Assembly (NCBI RefSeq): GCF_002934445.1 | Contig: NZ_PTJE01000002.1 | Coordinates: 253,392-317,391, forward strand | Direction: 5' to 3' | Source: Nonlabens xylanidelens | GTDB taxonomy: Bacteria > Bacteroidota > Bacteroidia > Flavobacteriales > Flavobacteriaceae | Length of the DNA stretch: 64,000 bases | Shown here: piece after piece, positions 17,142 to 25,401 of the stretch | Numbering within the stretch: position 1 is the stretch's first letter | Layout: every line of letters starts with the position of its first letter | Notes under the pieces: model-generated | The model's database searches: none | What the model saw: the letters and a program-made list of their open reading frames with translations, nothing else | What the model was told of the DNA's origin: nothing | Translations under genes and position numbers: made by a program

Positions 17142-18458
17142 ATGAACAATTCCATAAAATCACGTCAGCAAATTCTAGATAAATTAGGAATTGTTTCACT
17201 TAACGATATGCAGCAACAGGCGCATAGCGCAATCACAAACCATAGAGATACTGTGATTATCTCTCCTACTGGTACTGGAAAAACCCTAGCGTTTTTACTG
17301 CCAGTTATAGAGTTATTAAATCCATCGATTACAGAAGTACAAGCCTTAATTCTGGTACCTTCTCGTGAGCTTGCTATACAAATAGAGCAAGTTATAAGAG
17401 AAATGGGAACTGGTTATAAAGCAAATGCTATCTATGGAGGCCGTGCTGGAGCAAAGGACAGAGAAGATTTATCACATACTCCTGCCATTCTAGTAGGAAC
17501 TCCTGGTAGAATAGCCGACCATTTACGACGTGAGACCTTTGATCCTTCTTTTATTAAAACACTTATTCTAGATGAATTTGATAAATCTCTTGAGACAGGT
17601 TTTGAAAAAGAGATGAAAGAAATAGTATACGCACTACCTCATGTAGGGCGTAATATATTAACTTCTGCAACTTTTAAAGCTGAGGTACCTTCATTTGTCG
17701 GTCTACAAGATCCACAGGTTTTAAAATTTGAAAAGAAAACCGATAGTGTTCTACAAATTAAAACTCTAGCATCTGATTCTAAAAATAGATTCTTAAATCT
17801 AGAACAAATCATTGCTCGTACTAATAAAGGTAACGGTATTATATTCTGTAATTTTAAGGATTCTATTGAAGAGGTAAGCGAATTTCTTAATGGAAAAAAC
17901 ATATCTCACTCTGTATTTTATGGTGGTCTAGAGCAAAGAGACCGTGAACGTGCTTTGATAAAATTTAGAAATGGTACGCACCAGTTATTACTAGCAACAG
18001 ATCTTGCGGCTCGTGGTATCGATGTGCCAGAATTAGATTTTATTATCCACTTTGAATTGCCTTTTCACAAAGAAGAGTTTACACATAGAAACGGTCGTAC
18101 CGCTAGAATGCATGCAGACGGTACCGCTTATATCTTACACAATAAGAAATATAAACTACCAGATTACATAGAAAATAGTACTCCATTAGAATATTCAGAA
18201 CGCTTAAAAGTAGACCAAGTACAAAAATGGGAAACCCTATTTATTTCTGGTGGTAGAAAGGATAAAATATCAAAGGGCGATATCGCTGGTTTATTCTTTA
18301 AACAAGGTAATCTAGATAAAAATGAGTTGGGTAATATCGAGTTGAAACAGGACTGTGCTTTTGTAGCCGTTCCTTTTGAAAAAGCATACCAACTTTGTCA
18401 AGATCTAAATAACTCTAGGATTAAGAAGCGTAAAGTGCGTATTTATAGGCTGGATTAA
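17142..18458 (+). CDS. DEAD-box family RNA helicase (DEFD variant)
   Basis: 438 aa. Helicase motifs in order: Q motif NDMQQQAHSAI (about 20), I SPTGTGKT (about 40), Ia PSREL, Ib GTPGR (about 125), II LDEFDKSLE (about 146), III TSATF (about 178), IV IIFCNF, V ATDLAARGID (about 286) and VI HRNGRTARM (about 316). Motif II has Phe in place of Ala, so DEFD. After about residue 365 a short C-terminal domain ends in a basic tail (NNSRIKKRKVRIYRLD) like the RNA-binding domain of DbpA-type helicases. Likely role: ATP-dependent RNA remodelling, perhaps ribosome assembly. Confidence 0.9.
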   Translation: MNNSIKSRQQILDKLGIVSLNDMQQQAHSAITNHRDTVIISPTGTGKTLAFLLPVIELLNPSITEVQALILVPSRELAIQIEQVIREMGTGYKANAIYGGRAGAKDREDLSHTPAILVGTPGRIADHLRRETFDPSFIKTLILDEFDKSLETGFEKEMKEIVYALPHVGRNILTSATFKAEVPSFVGLQDPQVLKFEKKTDSVLQIKTLASDSKNRFLNLEQIIARTNKGNGIIFCNFKDSIEEVSEFLNGKNISHSVFYGGLEQRDRERALIKFRNGTHQLLLATDLAARGIDVPELDFIIHFELPFHKEEFTHRNGRTARMHADGTAYILHNKKYKLPDYIENSTPLEYSERLKVDQVQKWETLFISGGRKDKISKGDIAGLFFKQGNLDKNELGNIELKQDCAFVAVPFEKAYQLCQDLNNSRIKKRKVRIYRLD

Positions 18459-18480
18459 AAGATCTAATAGATAACCATAT

Positions 18481-18699
18481 TTAATTAGTACTGAGAAAAC
18501 GGATTTGTAAATAGTAAGTCAAAACAATTAAAAACACTCCCATAAAACCATTGTGGAATCTATCTAGTGCTACAATTCTTTTTTTGATTCTAAAAAGACG
18601 CAAGAAATTATCGAGTATCGATGGTAATCCCTTATAAGTAGCGTAAAAAAAATACAAACTGAATAGAATAAAAAGTATCTGTAAAAGTCTGTAATTCAT
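18481..18699 (-). CDS. Small hypothetical membrane protein
   Basis: 72 aa with two hydrophobic segments (about 5-22 and 50-67) separated by a basic loop containing RLFRIKKRIVALDRFHNGF. It lies 21 bases after the stop of the 171-aa gene and runs in the same direction, which supports it being a real gene at the end of a three-gene unit. No family recognised. Confidence 0.5.
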   Translation of the reverse strand: MNYRLLQILFILFSLYFFYATYKGLPSILDNFLRLFRIKKRIVALDRFHNGFMGVFLIVLTYYLQIRFLSTN

Positions 18700-18720
18700 A
18701 AATGGATTTTAAATACCTAC

Positions 18721-19236
18721 CTACTTCCTATTTCTATCATACAAAACTGAAGATACCGTTTCCATGGTTACATTTTTATCTACGTCAAAGTCGTAGCGTA
18801 TAAGCACATCACCCCAGCGATCGTTATCAGTAAAGTTAGCCAGTACCCATTTATGATTGATAAATTTTGTGTCTATAATTCTAAAACCACGACCTTGTCC
18901 TTCATATGGTACCAAAGGGTTGCCATTAGGTTTTACGTTTAGATCTAAAAGCTCTTCACCTATTATATATTCCACCTCTTCTGGTGTAAGTCCTATGTTG
19001 TATAAGTAATTCTCAGCTTCTGGGTTTCCTTTAAGAGAAAAAACAGAATTCTCATAATCTACTTTGTACGGTACAGACTCTGCTTCTTTTCTAGCTTGGT
19101 CTTTTTTATAAACCTCAGTTCTCAGACTTTTTACTTGACTTTCTAGTTTTTCTTGATACTTTCTACCATTTACATAGATAACTAGTGCTATAAGTGACGC
19201 AAAGATGAACAGGTATAAATAAATGCTTTTTTTCAA
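18721..19236 (-). CDS. Hypothetical membrane-anchored protein
   Basis: 171 aa. One N-terminal helix (about 5-22), then a basic coiled-coil-like stretch (about 25-55, KYQEKLESQVKSLRTEV), then a compact domain with EAENYLYNIGLTPEEVEYII and conserved-looking aromatic residues (NHKWVLANFTDNDRWGDVLI). Single-pass membrane topology is inferred. Its start overlaps the stop of the MBL-fold gene by four bases, so the two are translationally coupled. Function unknown. Confidence 0.55.
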   Translation of the reverse strand: MKKSIYLYLFIFASLIALVIYVNGRKYQEKLESQVKSLRTEVYKKDQARKEAESVPYKVDYENSVFSLKGNPEAENYLYNIGLTPEEVEYIIGEELLDLNVKPNGNPLVPYEGQGRGFRIIDTKFINHKWVLANFTDNDRWGDVLIRYDFDVDKNVTMETVSSVLYDRNRK

Positions 19237-20003
19237 TGTGATATAATTTGAAGGTTATCGTATGCCAAAAATACATTTTCAGGAAGTGTTTTCTCTACTT
19301 CTTCATGAAAACCTAAGTGATGGCTTATGTGTGTAAAGTAAGTACGTTTAGGTTGCAATTCCCTTACTAATTCTAATGCTTCTTCTAGATTAAGATGTGT
19401 CGCATGCTCTTCTTCTCTCAACATATTGAGAATAAGAACGTCTAGATTTTTAAGTTTCTCTTTTTCGCCTTGAGCGATAGTCTTAACATCTGTCATGTAA
19501 GCAAAATTGCCTATTCTAAATCCATGAACTGGTATATAACCATGGTCTGCAAGAACTGGAGTCACCTGAATACCATCTATAAGGAAAGGCTCATTTTCAA
19601 ATTCATGAACATCTAGGGTTGCTACACCTGGATATTTATTTACCGTGGTAAAAATATAACTGAAACGCTCTTGCAACGCTTTATGAACGCGTGCTGTCAT
19701 GTGGCATTGTAAATTACCTTGTCTAAAATAAAAAGGTCTTAAATCATCTAGCCCAGCGGTATGGTCTGCATGTTCATGAGTAAAAAGCAGTGCGTCTATA
19801 CTAGAAATACCTTGAGTAAGCATTTGCTGACGGAAATCTGGACCACAATCTATTATAAATCGTTTATCATTTACCTCTACCATCGCACTTACCCTAAGAC
19901 GCTTGTCCTTAGAATCCTTACTTAAACACACTGGATGTGAGCTACCTATAACAGGAATACCTTGTGAAGTCCCTGTTCCTAAAACCGTAATTTTTACTTC
20001 CAT
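19233..20003 (-). CDS. MBL-fold metal-dependent hydrolase (PhnP/RNase Z-like)
   Basis: 256 aa from ATG at 20003; an upstream ATG at 20036 would add 11 residues and overlap the divergent gene. The product begins MEVKITVLGTGTSQGIPVIG, as in PhnP-like hydrolases, and has the metallo-beta-lactamase motif THEHADH (H-x-H-x-D-H, about 76-82), a later Asp in FAYMTDVKT, and terminal His motifs THISHH. Such proteins hydrolyse cyclic phosphodiesters or related substrates using two metal ions. The real substrate cannot be read from sequence. It is divergent from the 20085 gene and shares the intergenic promoter region with it. Confidence 0.85.
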   Translation of the reverse strand: MEVKITVLGTGTSQGIPVIGSSHPVCLSKDSKDKRLRVSAMVEVNDKRFIIDCGPDFRQQMLTQGISSIDALLFTHEHADHTAGLDDLRPFYFRQGNLQCHMTARVHKALQERFSYIFTTVNKYPGVATLDVHEFENEPFLIDGIQVTPVLADHGYIPVHGFRIGNFAYMTDVKTIAQGEKEKLKNLDVLILNMLREEEHATHLNLEEALELVRELQPKRTYFTHISHHLGFHEEVEKTLPENVFLAYDNLQIISH

Positions 20004-20054
20004 AATTGTTTTATAAAAGTATTGATATTTTTTCATTTAAGTACGGCTGTTTGC

Positions 20055-20062
20055 TACCTTTG
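20055..20062 (+). promoter_or_regulatory. -7 promoter box TACCTTTG for the 20085 gene
   Basis: TAnnTTTG match 22 bases before the ATG at 20085. An in-frame ATG at 20022 lies upstream of this box, which argues against it as the translation start. Confidence 0.5.
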
Positions 20063-20084
20063 TGAGAACAGCAAAAGATATATA

Positions 20085-21569
20085 ATGGGAATTACCTTAC
20101 CAGGAGATCATGATTTTGAATCAGTTCCGTCTATAAAGAATAAAGTTTTAAGAATTAACCTGAACCGTAATATTTACGGAACCTTTGCTGAAATAGGCGC
20201 TGGACAGGAAACCGTACGACAGTTTTTTAGAGCTGGTGGTGCCTCTGGTACTATTGCAAAAGCGATGAGTGCTTATGATAAGGACTTTTCTGACTCCATT
20301 TATGGTGTACAAGATGACGGCCGTTATGTAACAGAATCTCGTTTAAAGAAGATGTTACAACACGAGTCTAATCTTATAGAAGAAAGACTATCGAGAGAAA
20401 AACATCCAGAAAAATTATTCTTTACCTATGCAAATACGGTAGCAACTATAGATTTTGCAAAGCGTTATTTAGGTCACGGATGGGTAGGAATAAGATTCCA
20501 AGCTTCTCCAGAAGAAGAGTATTCTGAGATTATTCTTCATGTTCGTTTTAAAGAACGTGATGCACGTCTACAACAAATAACACTAGGTATTTTAGGTACT
20601 AACCTTATATATGGTGCTTTTTATAAGCACGATAACCCTAGAAAATTATTAGAATATTTATACGATCATATCGATAAGGATAAGATTGAGATAGATATGA
20701 TTAACTTTTCTGGCCCACGATTTAAGCAAGTTGATAACCGTTTAATGAGTTTACAACTTCTTAAACACGGTATGACAGAGGCGGTAATGTTCGGCCCAGA
20801 TGGTAATAATATTTTAAGTGCGCGTATTCTTTATAAAAAGAATGTACTGGCGTTGCGTGGTAGTTTCCGCCCGGTGACTAAAGTGAACATGGATATGTTT
20901 GAAACCGCACGTCGCAGATTCTTAAAATCTGGAACTGTAAAAGAAGAAAATGTAGAAACCATTTTTGAAATTACTCTTTCTAACTTAAGGTCTCAAGGAG
21001 AAATAGATGAAGAAGATTTCATGCACAGAGCAGAATTGTTATGTTCTCTAGGACAAACAGTTATGATATCTAACTTTAAGGAATACTATAAGCTAGTAGA
21101 ATACTTTAACAACTATACAAAAGCACGTATAGGACTGGTAATGGGTGTTAATAATCTAGTAGAAATATTTGATACAAAATACTACACTCATTTAAGTGGT
21201 GGTATTCTAGAGGCCTTTGGAAAACTATTCTTTAAAGACCTGAGAGTATACCTATACCCTATGCTAGATAAAGAAACTGGCGAACTTACTACAAGTGAAA
21301 ATCTAAAAGTACACCCACGTATGAAGGAACTTTATAAGTTCTTTAAATACAACGGTAAACTTAAAGATCTAGAAGACTATAATCCTGAAATACTTCACAT
21401 ATTCTCTAGAGAAGTATTGCGTATGATAGATGCAAATGAAGACGGATGGAAAGAAATGCTTCCTGAAGGTATACCAGCATTGATGGAAAAAGAGAACCTC
21501 TTTGGCTGCAACAATAAAGTAACTTCTCATAAAGATACCGACTCTCACGTAGAAGACGCACCTTTATAG
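20085..21569 (+). CDS. Conserved Bacteroidota protein of unknown function
   Basis: 494 aa from MGITLPGDHDF; this start is downstream of the -7 box. The sequence is full of motifs that look strongly conserved: LNRNIYGTFAEIGAGQETVR, FFRAGGASGTIAKAMSAYDK, NTVATIDFAKRYLGHGWVG and LLKHGMTEAVMFGPDGNN. Related proteins in this phylum have been given conflicting automatic names (a nucleotidyltransferase or a TonB receptor); I see neither an HxGH nucleotidyl-transfer motif nor a signal peptide or barrel, so no name is adopted. It is soluble and cytoplasmic by composition. A terminator follows. Confidence 0.7.
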   Translation: MGITLPGDHDFESVPSIKNKVLRINLNRNIYGTFAEIGAGQETVRQFFRAGGASGTIAKAMSAYDKDFSDSIYGVQDDGRYVTESRLKKMLQHESNLIEERLSREKHPEKLFFTYANTVATIDFAKRYLGHGWVGIRFQASPEEEYSEIILHVRFKERDARLQQITLGILGTNLIYGAFYKHDNPRKLLEYLYDHIDKDKIEIDMINFSGPRFKQVDNRLMSLQLLKHGMTEAVMFGPDGNNILSARILYKKNVLALRGSFRPVTKVNMDMFETARRRFLKSGTVKEENVETIFEITLSNLRSQGEIDEEDFMHRAELLCSLGQTVMISNFKEYYKLVEYFNNYTKARIGLVMGVNNLVEIFDTKYYTHLSGGILEAFGKLFFKDLRVYLYPMLDKETGELTTSENLKVHPRMKELYKFFKYNGKLKDLEDYNPEILHIFSREVLRMIDANEDGWKEMLPEGIPALMEKENLFGCNNKVTSHKDTDSHVEDAPL

Positions 21570-21589
21570 TATAAGTAACTTTTAAATAT

Positions 21590-21632
21590 AAACCCCAAAT
21601 GGTTGATGAAATTCAACTATTTGGGGTTTTAT
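21590..21632. terminator. Bidirectional terminator between 20085 gene and bcp
   Basis: AACCCCAAAT pairs with ATTTGGGGTT across a loop that itself holds GTTGA/TCAAC, with A-rich and T-rich flanks; it sits between convergent genes. Confidence 0.8.
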
Positions 21633-21667
21633 AATTTTAATAAAACTACATTAATAAGTTAATAGCC

Positions 21668-22117
21668 TTATAAAATCTGAGCTGCGTGATCTTTAGTTTT
21701 CACTTTACCTATCACATCGGTAATCACGCCATTTTCATCAATAACAAAAGTAGTGCGGTGAATACCATCGTATTCTTTACCCATAAACTTTTTAGGTCCC
21801 CACACTTGAAATGCGTTTAACAACTTGTGATCTTCGTCTGCAAGAAGGTCATAGGGTAGTTCATATTTAGTTTGAAAATTCTTCTGTCTCTTAGGACTGT
21901 CTGCACTTGCTCCTAGTATTTCATAACCGCTTGCGCGAAAACGATCTACATTATCCCTTAAATTACACGCCTCGGCCGTGCAACCTGGCGTACTTGCTTT
22001 AGGGTAGAAGAATAAAACCAATTTCTTACCTGAGAAGTCAGACAAAGAAACTGTTTTCTCATCTTGATTAATAACCGAAAAATCTGGAGCCTTATCTCCT
22101 ACTTTTAATGAAGTCAT
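21668..22117 (-). CDS. bcp: Thioredoxin-dependent thiol peroxidase (Bcp/PrxQ)
   Basis: 149 aa. Peroxiredoxin that reduces hydrogen peroxide and organic hydroperoxides with thioredoxin. Motif FYPKASTPGCTAEACNLRD (about 37-55) contains the peroxidatic Cys, and the second Cys five residues later is the resolving Cys of the atypical 2-Cys PrxQ class. Length matches the family (about 150). The FRASG codons near residue 60 coincide with a degenerate palindrome copy. Cytoplasmic. A TATCTTTA box (near-match to TAnnTTTG) lies 26 bases upstream on the minus strand. Confidence 0.94.
   Translation of the reverse strand: MTSLKVGDKAPDFSVINQDEKTVSLSDFSGKKLVLFFYPKASTPGCTAEACNLRDNVDRFRASGYEILGASADSPKRQKNFQTKYELPYDLLADEDHKLLNAFQVWGPKKFMGKEYDGIHRTTFVIDENGVITDVIGKVKTKDHAAQIL
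21928..21943. repeat. Degenerate palindrome copy (CGCTTGCGCGAAAACG) in bcp
   Basis: Two mismatches to the 16-bp core. It may be a decayed copy or chance. Confidence 0.35.
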
Positions 22118-22154
22118 ATCGTATTTTTGAATGAATTAAAGCATAAAGATAGGA

Positions 22155-22817
22155 ATGAACAAATCAGAAAAAGTTGAATTTATCATAAATAAATTAGCAG
22201 AGTTATATCCAGAAATTCCTATACCGCTAGATCACACGAGCCCTTATACCTTATTAATAGCGGTTTTAATGAGTGCTCAAAGTACAGATGTACGTGTTAA
22301 TCAAATAACTCCACTCCTATTTGACCGTGCAGATAATCCTTATGATATGGTAAAATTATCTGTCGACGAGATACGTGAAATCATAAAACCAGTAGGACTA
22401 TCACCTATGAAAGCAAAAGGTATACATGGACTATCACAAATTTTAATTGATAAACACAATGGTATAGTACCTAGAACTTATGAAGAGCTAGAAGAATTCC
22501 CTGCAGTAGGACATAAAACTGCAGCTGTTGTTATGGCACAATCCTTTGGGATCCCTACATTTCCTGTAGACACACACATACACCGATTAATGTACCGCTG
22601 GAATCTGACTAATGGTAAGAACGTCGTACAAACAGAAAAAGATGCTAAACGTCTCTTTCCAGAAGAAGTATGGAACGACCTACATCTTCAAATTATCTGG
22701 TACGGTCGTGAATATAGTCCCGCTCGCGGTTGGGATCTAGAAAAAGATATCATCACAAAGACTGTTGGTAGAAAGACTGTTCTTGATGAGTATTATAAGA
22801 AGCTGAAGAAAAGGTGA
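22155..22817 (+). CDS. nth: Endonuclease III-type DNA glycosylase without Fe-S cysteines
   Basis: 220 aa. Base-excision repair glycosylase/AP lyase for oxidised pyrimidines. The helix-hairpin-helix and catalytic Lys are in LEEFPAVGHKTAAVVMAQSF (about 112-131) and the catalytic Asp in FPVDTHIHRL (about 136-145). The C-terminal four-Cys [4Fe-4S] loop of E. coli Nth is absent: the region reads GREYSPARGWDLEKDIIT with no Cys. Active-site residues are retained, so it is probably functional. It starts 37 bases from, and divergent to, bcp. Confidence 0.88.
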   Translation: MNKSEKVEFIINKLAELYPEIPIPLDHTSPYTLLIAVLMSAQSTDVRVNQITPLLFDRADNPYDMVKLSVDEIREIIKPVGLSPMKAKGIHGLSQILIDKHNGIVPRTYEELEEFPAVGHKTAAVVMAQSFGIPTFPVDTHIHRLMYRWNLTNGKNVVQTEKDAKRLFPEEVWNDLHLQIIWYGREYSPARGWDLEKDIITKTVGRKTVLDEYYKKLKKR

Positions 22818-22856
22818 AAACGTAAAACACAATATTTAAATTCTTAATAATAGAAA

Positions 22857-24224
22857 ATGATAAAGATATTTAGTTACCTTATAATTATATATATTCTAGC
22901 AATTAGTTGTCAATCTCCCAAAATGAATAATCAGTTTGAAAAAATTGATTTCCCTACGACTAGCTTTATAATAAATCAAACAAAAGACACTACTCTATTT
23001 GGACCAGAAGGAACAAGGATTTTTATAGGTTCTAAAACATTTGAATTTCCTAACGGTACTCTAGCAAAAGATTCTATTAGGTTAGATTTAAAAGAATTTT
23101 ATAAAAAATCAGATATAGTTCTTGCCGAATTATCAACTGTTTCAGATAGTAAATTACTTGAAACAAGAGGGATGATAAAGATAGAGGCATCCTCAAACGG
23201 TGAGATACTTTCCTTAAAAAAAGGGAAGGAAATTGTAATTCATTTTCCGAAAAAGAAATTTGATTTCACTAAAAAAATGAATCTTTTTTATGCTGATGAA
23301 ACTGCAACAGACAGCTCTGCTTTAAACTGGAAAATTGACACTGTAAATCTTGTTAAAAAGACTCTTAAGCTTAGCTCATTTGGCTGGTGGTATCCTTCTA
23401 CAAATGACTCAACAAGCTATAATTTCATTCCTAAAAAACGGATAGATACTTTATACAGCTGGAACCCTCTTGATTATTATATAAGAGCTTATGATTTCAC
23501 CTCAGAAACGAAAAAAGAAATTGAGACTACTCTTAACAAAAACGATTATCCGAATTTTGAGAATTGGAATGATTACGGTGTGGAATGCGAAATGGAAATT
23601 TCTAAAAATGGCCGTCTCAAGAACATTAAGATAAATACTAAAGTTTCAAATTCTACAAAACAAGAAATAGTAAAATTCTTAAAAAACTTACCCCTACTCG
23701 AACCTGGTAGAAACAAAAATGGTGATATTATTGAAAGAAAAGGTTTATTATTTATTCAAGGAGGAAATGTAATACCTCTCTATCAAACTAAAAAAGAATA
23801 TATCACCTCATTTGATCGGAAATATTCAAAGTTTGAAAAAGAAGTTATAAAAGACATTGATGATGCAGAGTTAGAATACTACATATTCAGTGTTACTAAT
23901 CTTGGCTGGATCAATTGTGATATATTTATTGATTTTGATGAAAAAATGGATCTAATAGTAGACACTCCTCTTTCTTCTAATACAAAATTAAAAATGGTTT
24001 TTAATGAGTTTGATGGTGTATTGAAAGCAAATACAAAAGATGGAAAATATACATTCCTAAATGTTCCCAAAGGGCAAACAGCAACCATCATTGGGATACA
24101 AAATAATAATGGTAAAATAATGGTTGCTTTTAAAGAAATTAACATCTCTATTAACCAAATTAATGGTTTAAAATTTGAAGAGACAACTCTTTCTGAATTA
24201 AAAAATAAACTTGATAACTTATAA
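22857..24224 (+). CDS. Large lipoprotein with TonB-C-like segment
   Basis: 455 aa. Lipoprotein signal at residues 1-18 (lipobox LAISC). Residues about 30-130 contain a beta-rich module frequent in Bacteroidota surface lipoproteins (FGPEGTRIFIGSKTFEFPNG, then ETRGMIKIEASSNGE). Residues about 235-300 hold a TonB-C-like stretch (ECEMEISKNGRLKNIKINTK, LPLLEPGRNKNG). The C-terminal 120 residues look like another beta domain. No function recognised. Base composition is more AT-rich than in flanking housekeeping genes. Confidence 0.55.
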   Translation: MIKIFSYLIIIYILAISCQSPKMNNQFEKIDFPTTSFIINQTKDTTLFGPEGTRIFIGSKTFEFPNGTLAKDSIRLDLKEFYKKSDIVLAELSTVSDSKLLETRGMIKIEASSNGEILSLKKGKEIVIHFPKKKFDFTKKMNLFYADETATDSSALNWKIDTVNLVKKTLKLSSFGWWYPSTNDSTSYNFIPKKRIDTLYSWNPLDYYIRAYDFTSETKKEIETTLNKNDYPNFENWNDYGVECEMEISKNGRLKNIKINTKVSNSTKQEIVKFLKNLPLLEPGRNKNGDIIERKGLLFIQGGNVIPLYQTKKEYITSFDRKYSKFEKEVIKDIDDAELEYYIFSVTNLGWINCDIFIDFDEKMDLIVDTPLSSNTKLKMVFNEFDGVLKANTKDGKYTFLNVPKGQTATIIGIQNNNGKIMVAFKEINISINQINGLKFEETTLSELKNKLDNL

Positions 24225-24286
24225 AAGTACACGTAATTAGTTTTACCAATAAAAGTAAATCTAGTCTAGGAGTAACTAAAATATTT

Positions 24287-24300
24287 TTTTCGCGAAAGCG
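24287..24300. repeat. Partial palindrome copy (TTTTCGCGAAAGCG)
   Basis: Right half intact, left arm replaced by a T run; intergenic, downstream of the 22857 gene. Confidence 0.6.
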
Positions 24301-24311
24301 AAAACATCATT

Positions 24312-24350
24312 AAAAAAGAAATCCACTCTCAATAGCAATGAGAATGGATT
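24312..24350 (-). terminator. Terminator of the sigma-factor/small-ORF unit
   Basis: On the minus strand AATCCATTCTC pairs with GAGAGTGGATT around a short loop, followed by TCTTTTTT. Confidence 0.75.
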
Positions 24351-24388
24351 ATCTAACTGAAAACATAATTGATAATAGGCTGATAATA

Positions 24389-24535
24389 TCAATTATTAAA
24401 TGTCTCAAACGTCATATTCTTGTATCGAGTCACACTTAATGCTTTTGAGAAACTAAGTAAAAAGTTGATAGTTTCTTTTTTGGGTCCTGTTGGTTTCACT
24501 GGTTCAGGTAATGATTCATTGTAAAGTTTTGCCAT
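24389..24535 (-). CDS. Small 48-aa protein downstream of an ECF sigma factor
   Basis: ATG at 24535, TGA at 24389, 48 codons. The product begins MAKLYNESLPEPVKPTGPKK and continues with a helix-like LLSFSKALSVTRYKNMTFET. It sits 74 bases after the sigma-factor stop and ends before a terminator, so the two should share a transcript. The amphipathic C-terminal half and the clean boundaries suggest a real gene, but the family is not identified; a partner, anti-sigma or unrelated small protein are all possible. Confidence 0.5.
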   Translation of the reverse strand: MAKLYNESLPEPVKPTGPKKETINFLLSFSKALSVTRYKNMTFETFNN

Positions 24536-24609
24536 GTGCAAGTAAGTTTATTTTTGAATTAAACGCACTTTTCAAAACTATATTATAAGAAATGACCAGA
24601 AAAAGTTAT

Positions 24610-25194
24610 TTATCTTGTTAATACGATATTATGCTTATCAATTACTTTACGTAAGTTAATTAAGGCATATCGCATTCTCCCTAAGGCTGTGTTGATACTC
24701 ACGTCTGTAGATGCTGCTATTTCTTTAAAGGACATCTCTTTAAAGATGCGCATAGTAAGTACTTCTTTTTGATCTTCTGGCAGTTCTTCTACCAGACGTC
24801 TTACGTCTTCATGTACCTGACTGGTAATCATGTCAAATTCCATGCTCTCTTCTCCATCGCTTATTACATCAAAAATATCAAAATCATTACGAGATTGAAA
24901 TTTAGGCATGCGTTTATTGCGACGGAAATGATCGATGACTAGATTATGCGCAATACGCATCACCCAAGGAAGAAATTTACCTTCTTCATTGTACTTACCT
25001 TTTTTAAGGGTACGTATTACTTTTATAAATGTATCTTGAAATATATCTTCAGTAATGTCGCGATCCATTACTTTAGAAAAAATAAAACTGTAGATTCTTT
25101 GCTTGTGACGTACGATAAGAGTTTCTAATCCCTTTTCATTACCTTCCATATACTGCCTTACCAACGCAGCATCTTGTACATTTTCTAATTTCAT
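24610..25194 (-). CDS. ECF-type RNA polymerase sigma factor
   Basis: 194 aa. Region 2 motifs: FSKVMDRDITEDIFQDTFIK (about 54-73) and LPWVMRIAHNLVIDHFRRNK (about 84-103). Region 4: LPEDQKEVLTMRIFKEMSFK followed by the helix-turn-helix IAASTDVSINTALGRMRYAL. Layout is that of sigma-70 family group 4 (ECF) factors. No membrane anti-sigma gene is adjacent, unlike many Bacteroidota ECF units; instead a 48-aa ORF follows. Flavobacterial RpoE-like factors of this type usually regulate envelope or stress genes, but the targets here are unknown. Confidence 0.92.
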   Translation of the reverse strand: MKLENVQDAALVRQYMEGNEKGLETLIVRHKQRIYSFIFSKVMDRDITEDIFQDTFIKVIRTLKKGKYNEEGKFLPWVMRIAHNLVIDHFRRNKRMPKFQSRNDFDIFDVISDGEESMEFDMITSQVHEDVRRLVEELPEDQKEVLTMRIFKEMSFKEIAASTDVSINTALGRMRYALINLRKVIDKHNIVLTR

Positions 25195-25368
25195 ATTATA
25201 ACAACTTAAGTGACCTCAGATAGAGCCTTAGATCAGATTTTTTAAAGTAGTGTTATAGTATAAGCAGTATGTTTAGAAATTGTTACCGGGATAAATATAC
25301 CAACATTTATTCCACAAATACAAAAAGTGACAACATTTTTTAACATTTTTATTACAATAAACGATTTT

Positions 25369-25396
25369 TTGAAGGACAAAGTCCCTCTTATCTTTG
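25369..25396 (+). promoter_or_regulatory. Promoter of uvrA (TTG-N17-TATCTTTG)
   Basis: A -33 TTG at 25369-25371 and -7 box TATCTTTG at 25389-25396 separated by 17 bases: a complete Bacteroidota promoter. The box ends five bases before the uvrA ATG at 25402. Confidence 0.75.
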
Positions 25397-25401
25397 TAGT
25401 T

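Noticed and set aside
20022-20084. Longer N-terminus for the 20085 gene
   Set aside because: The upstream ATG precedes the -7 box TACCTTTG and its 21 residues look like noncoding translation.
20085-21569. Naming this gene nicotinate-nucleotide adenylyltransferase or TonB-dependent receptor
   Set aside because: No HxGH nucleotidyl-transfer motif, no signal peptide, plug or barrel strands are visible.
22155-22817. Calling nth a pseudogene for want of the Fe-S loop
   Set aside because: The reading frame is intact and the catalytic Lys and Asp are present; loss of the cluster occurs in active homologues.
25327-25401. In-frame ATG extending uvrA by 25 codons
   Set aside because: It lies upstream of a complete TTG-N17-TATCTTTG promoter, and the extension is hydrophobic and unlike UvrA N-termini.
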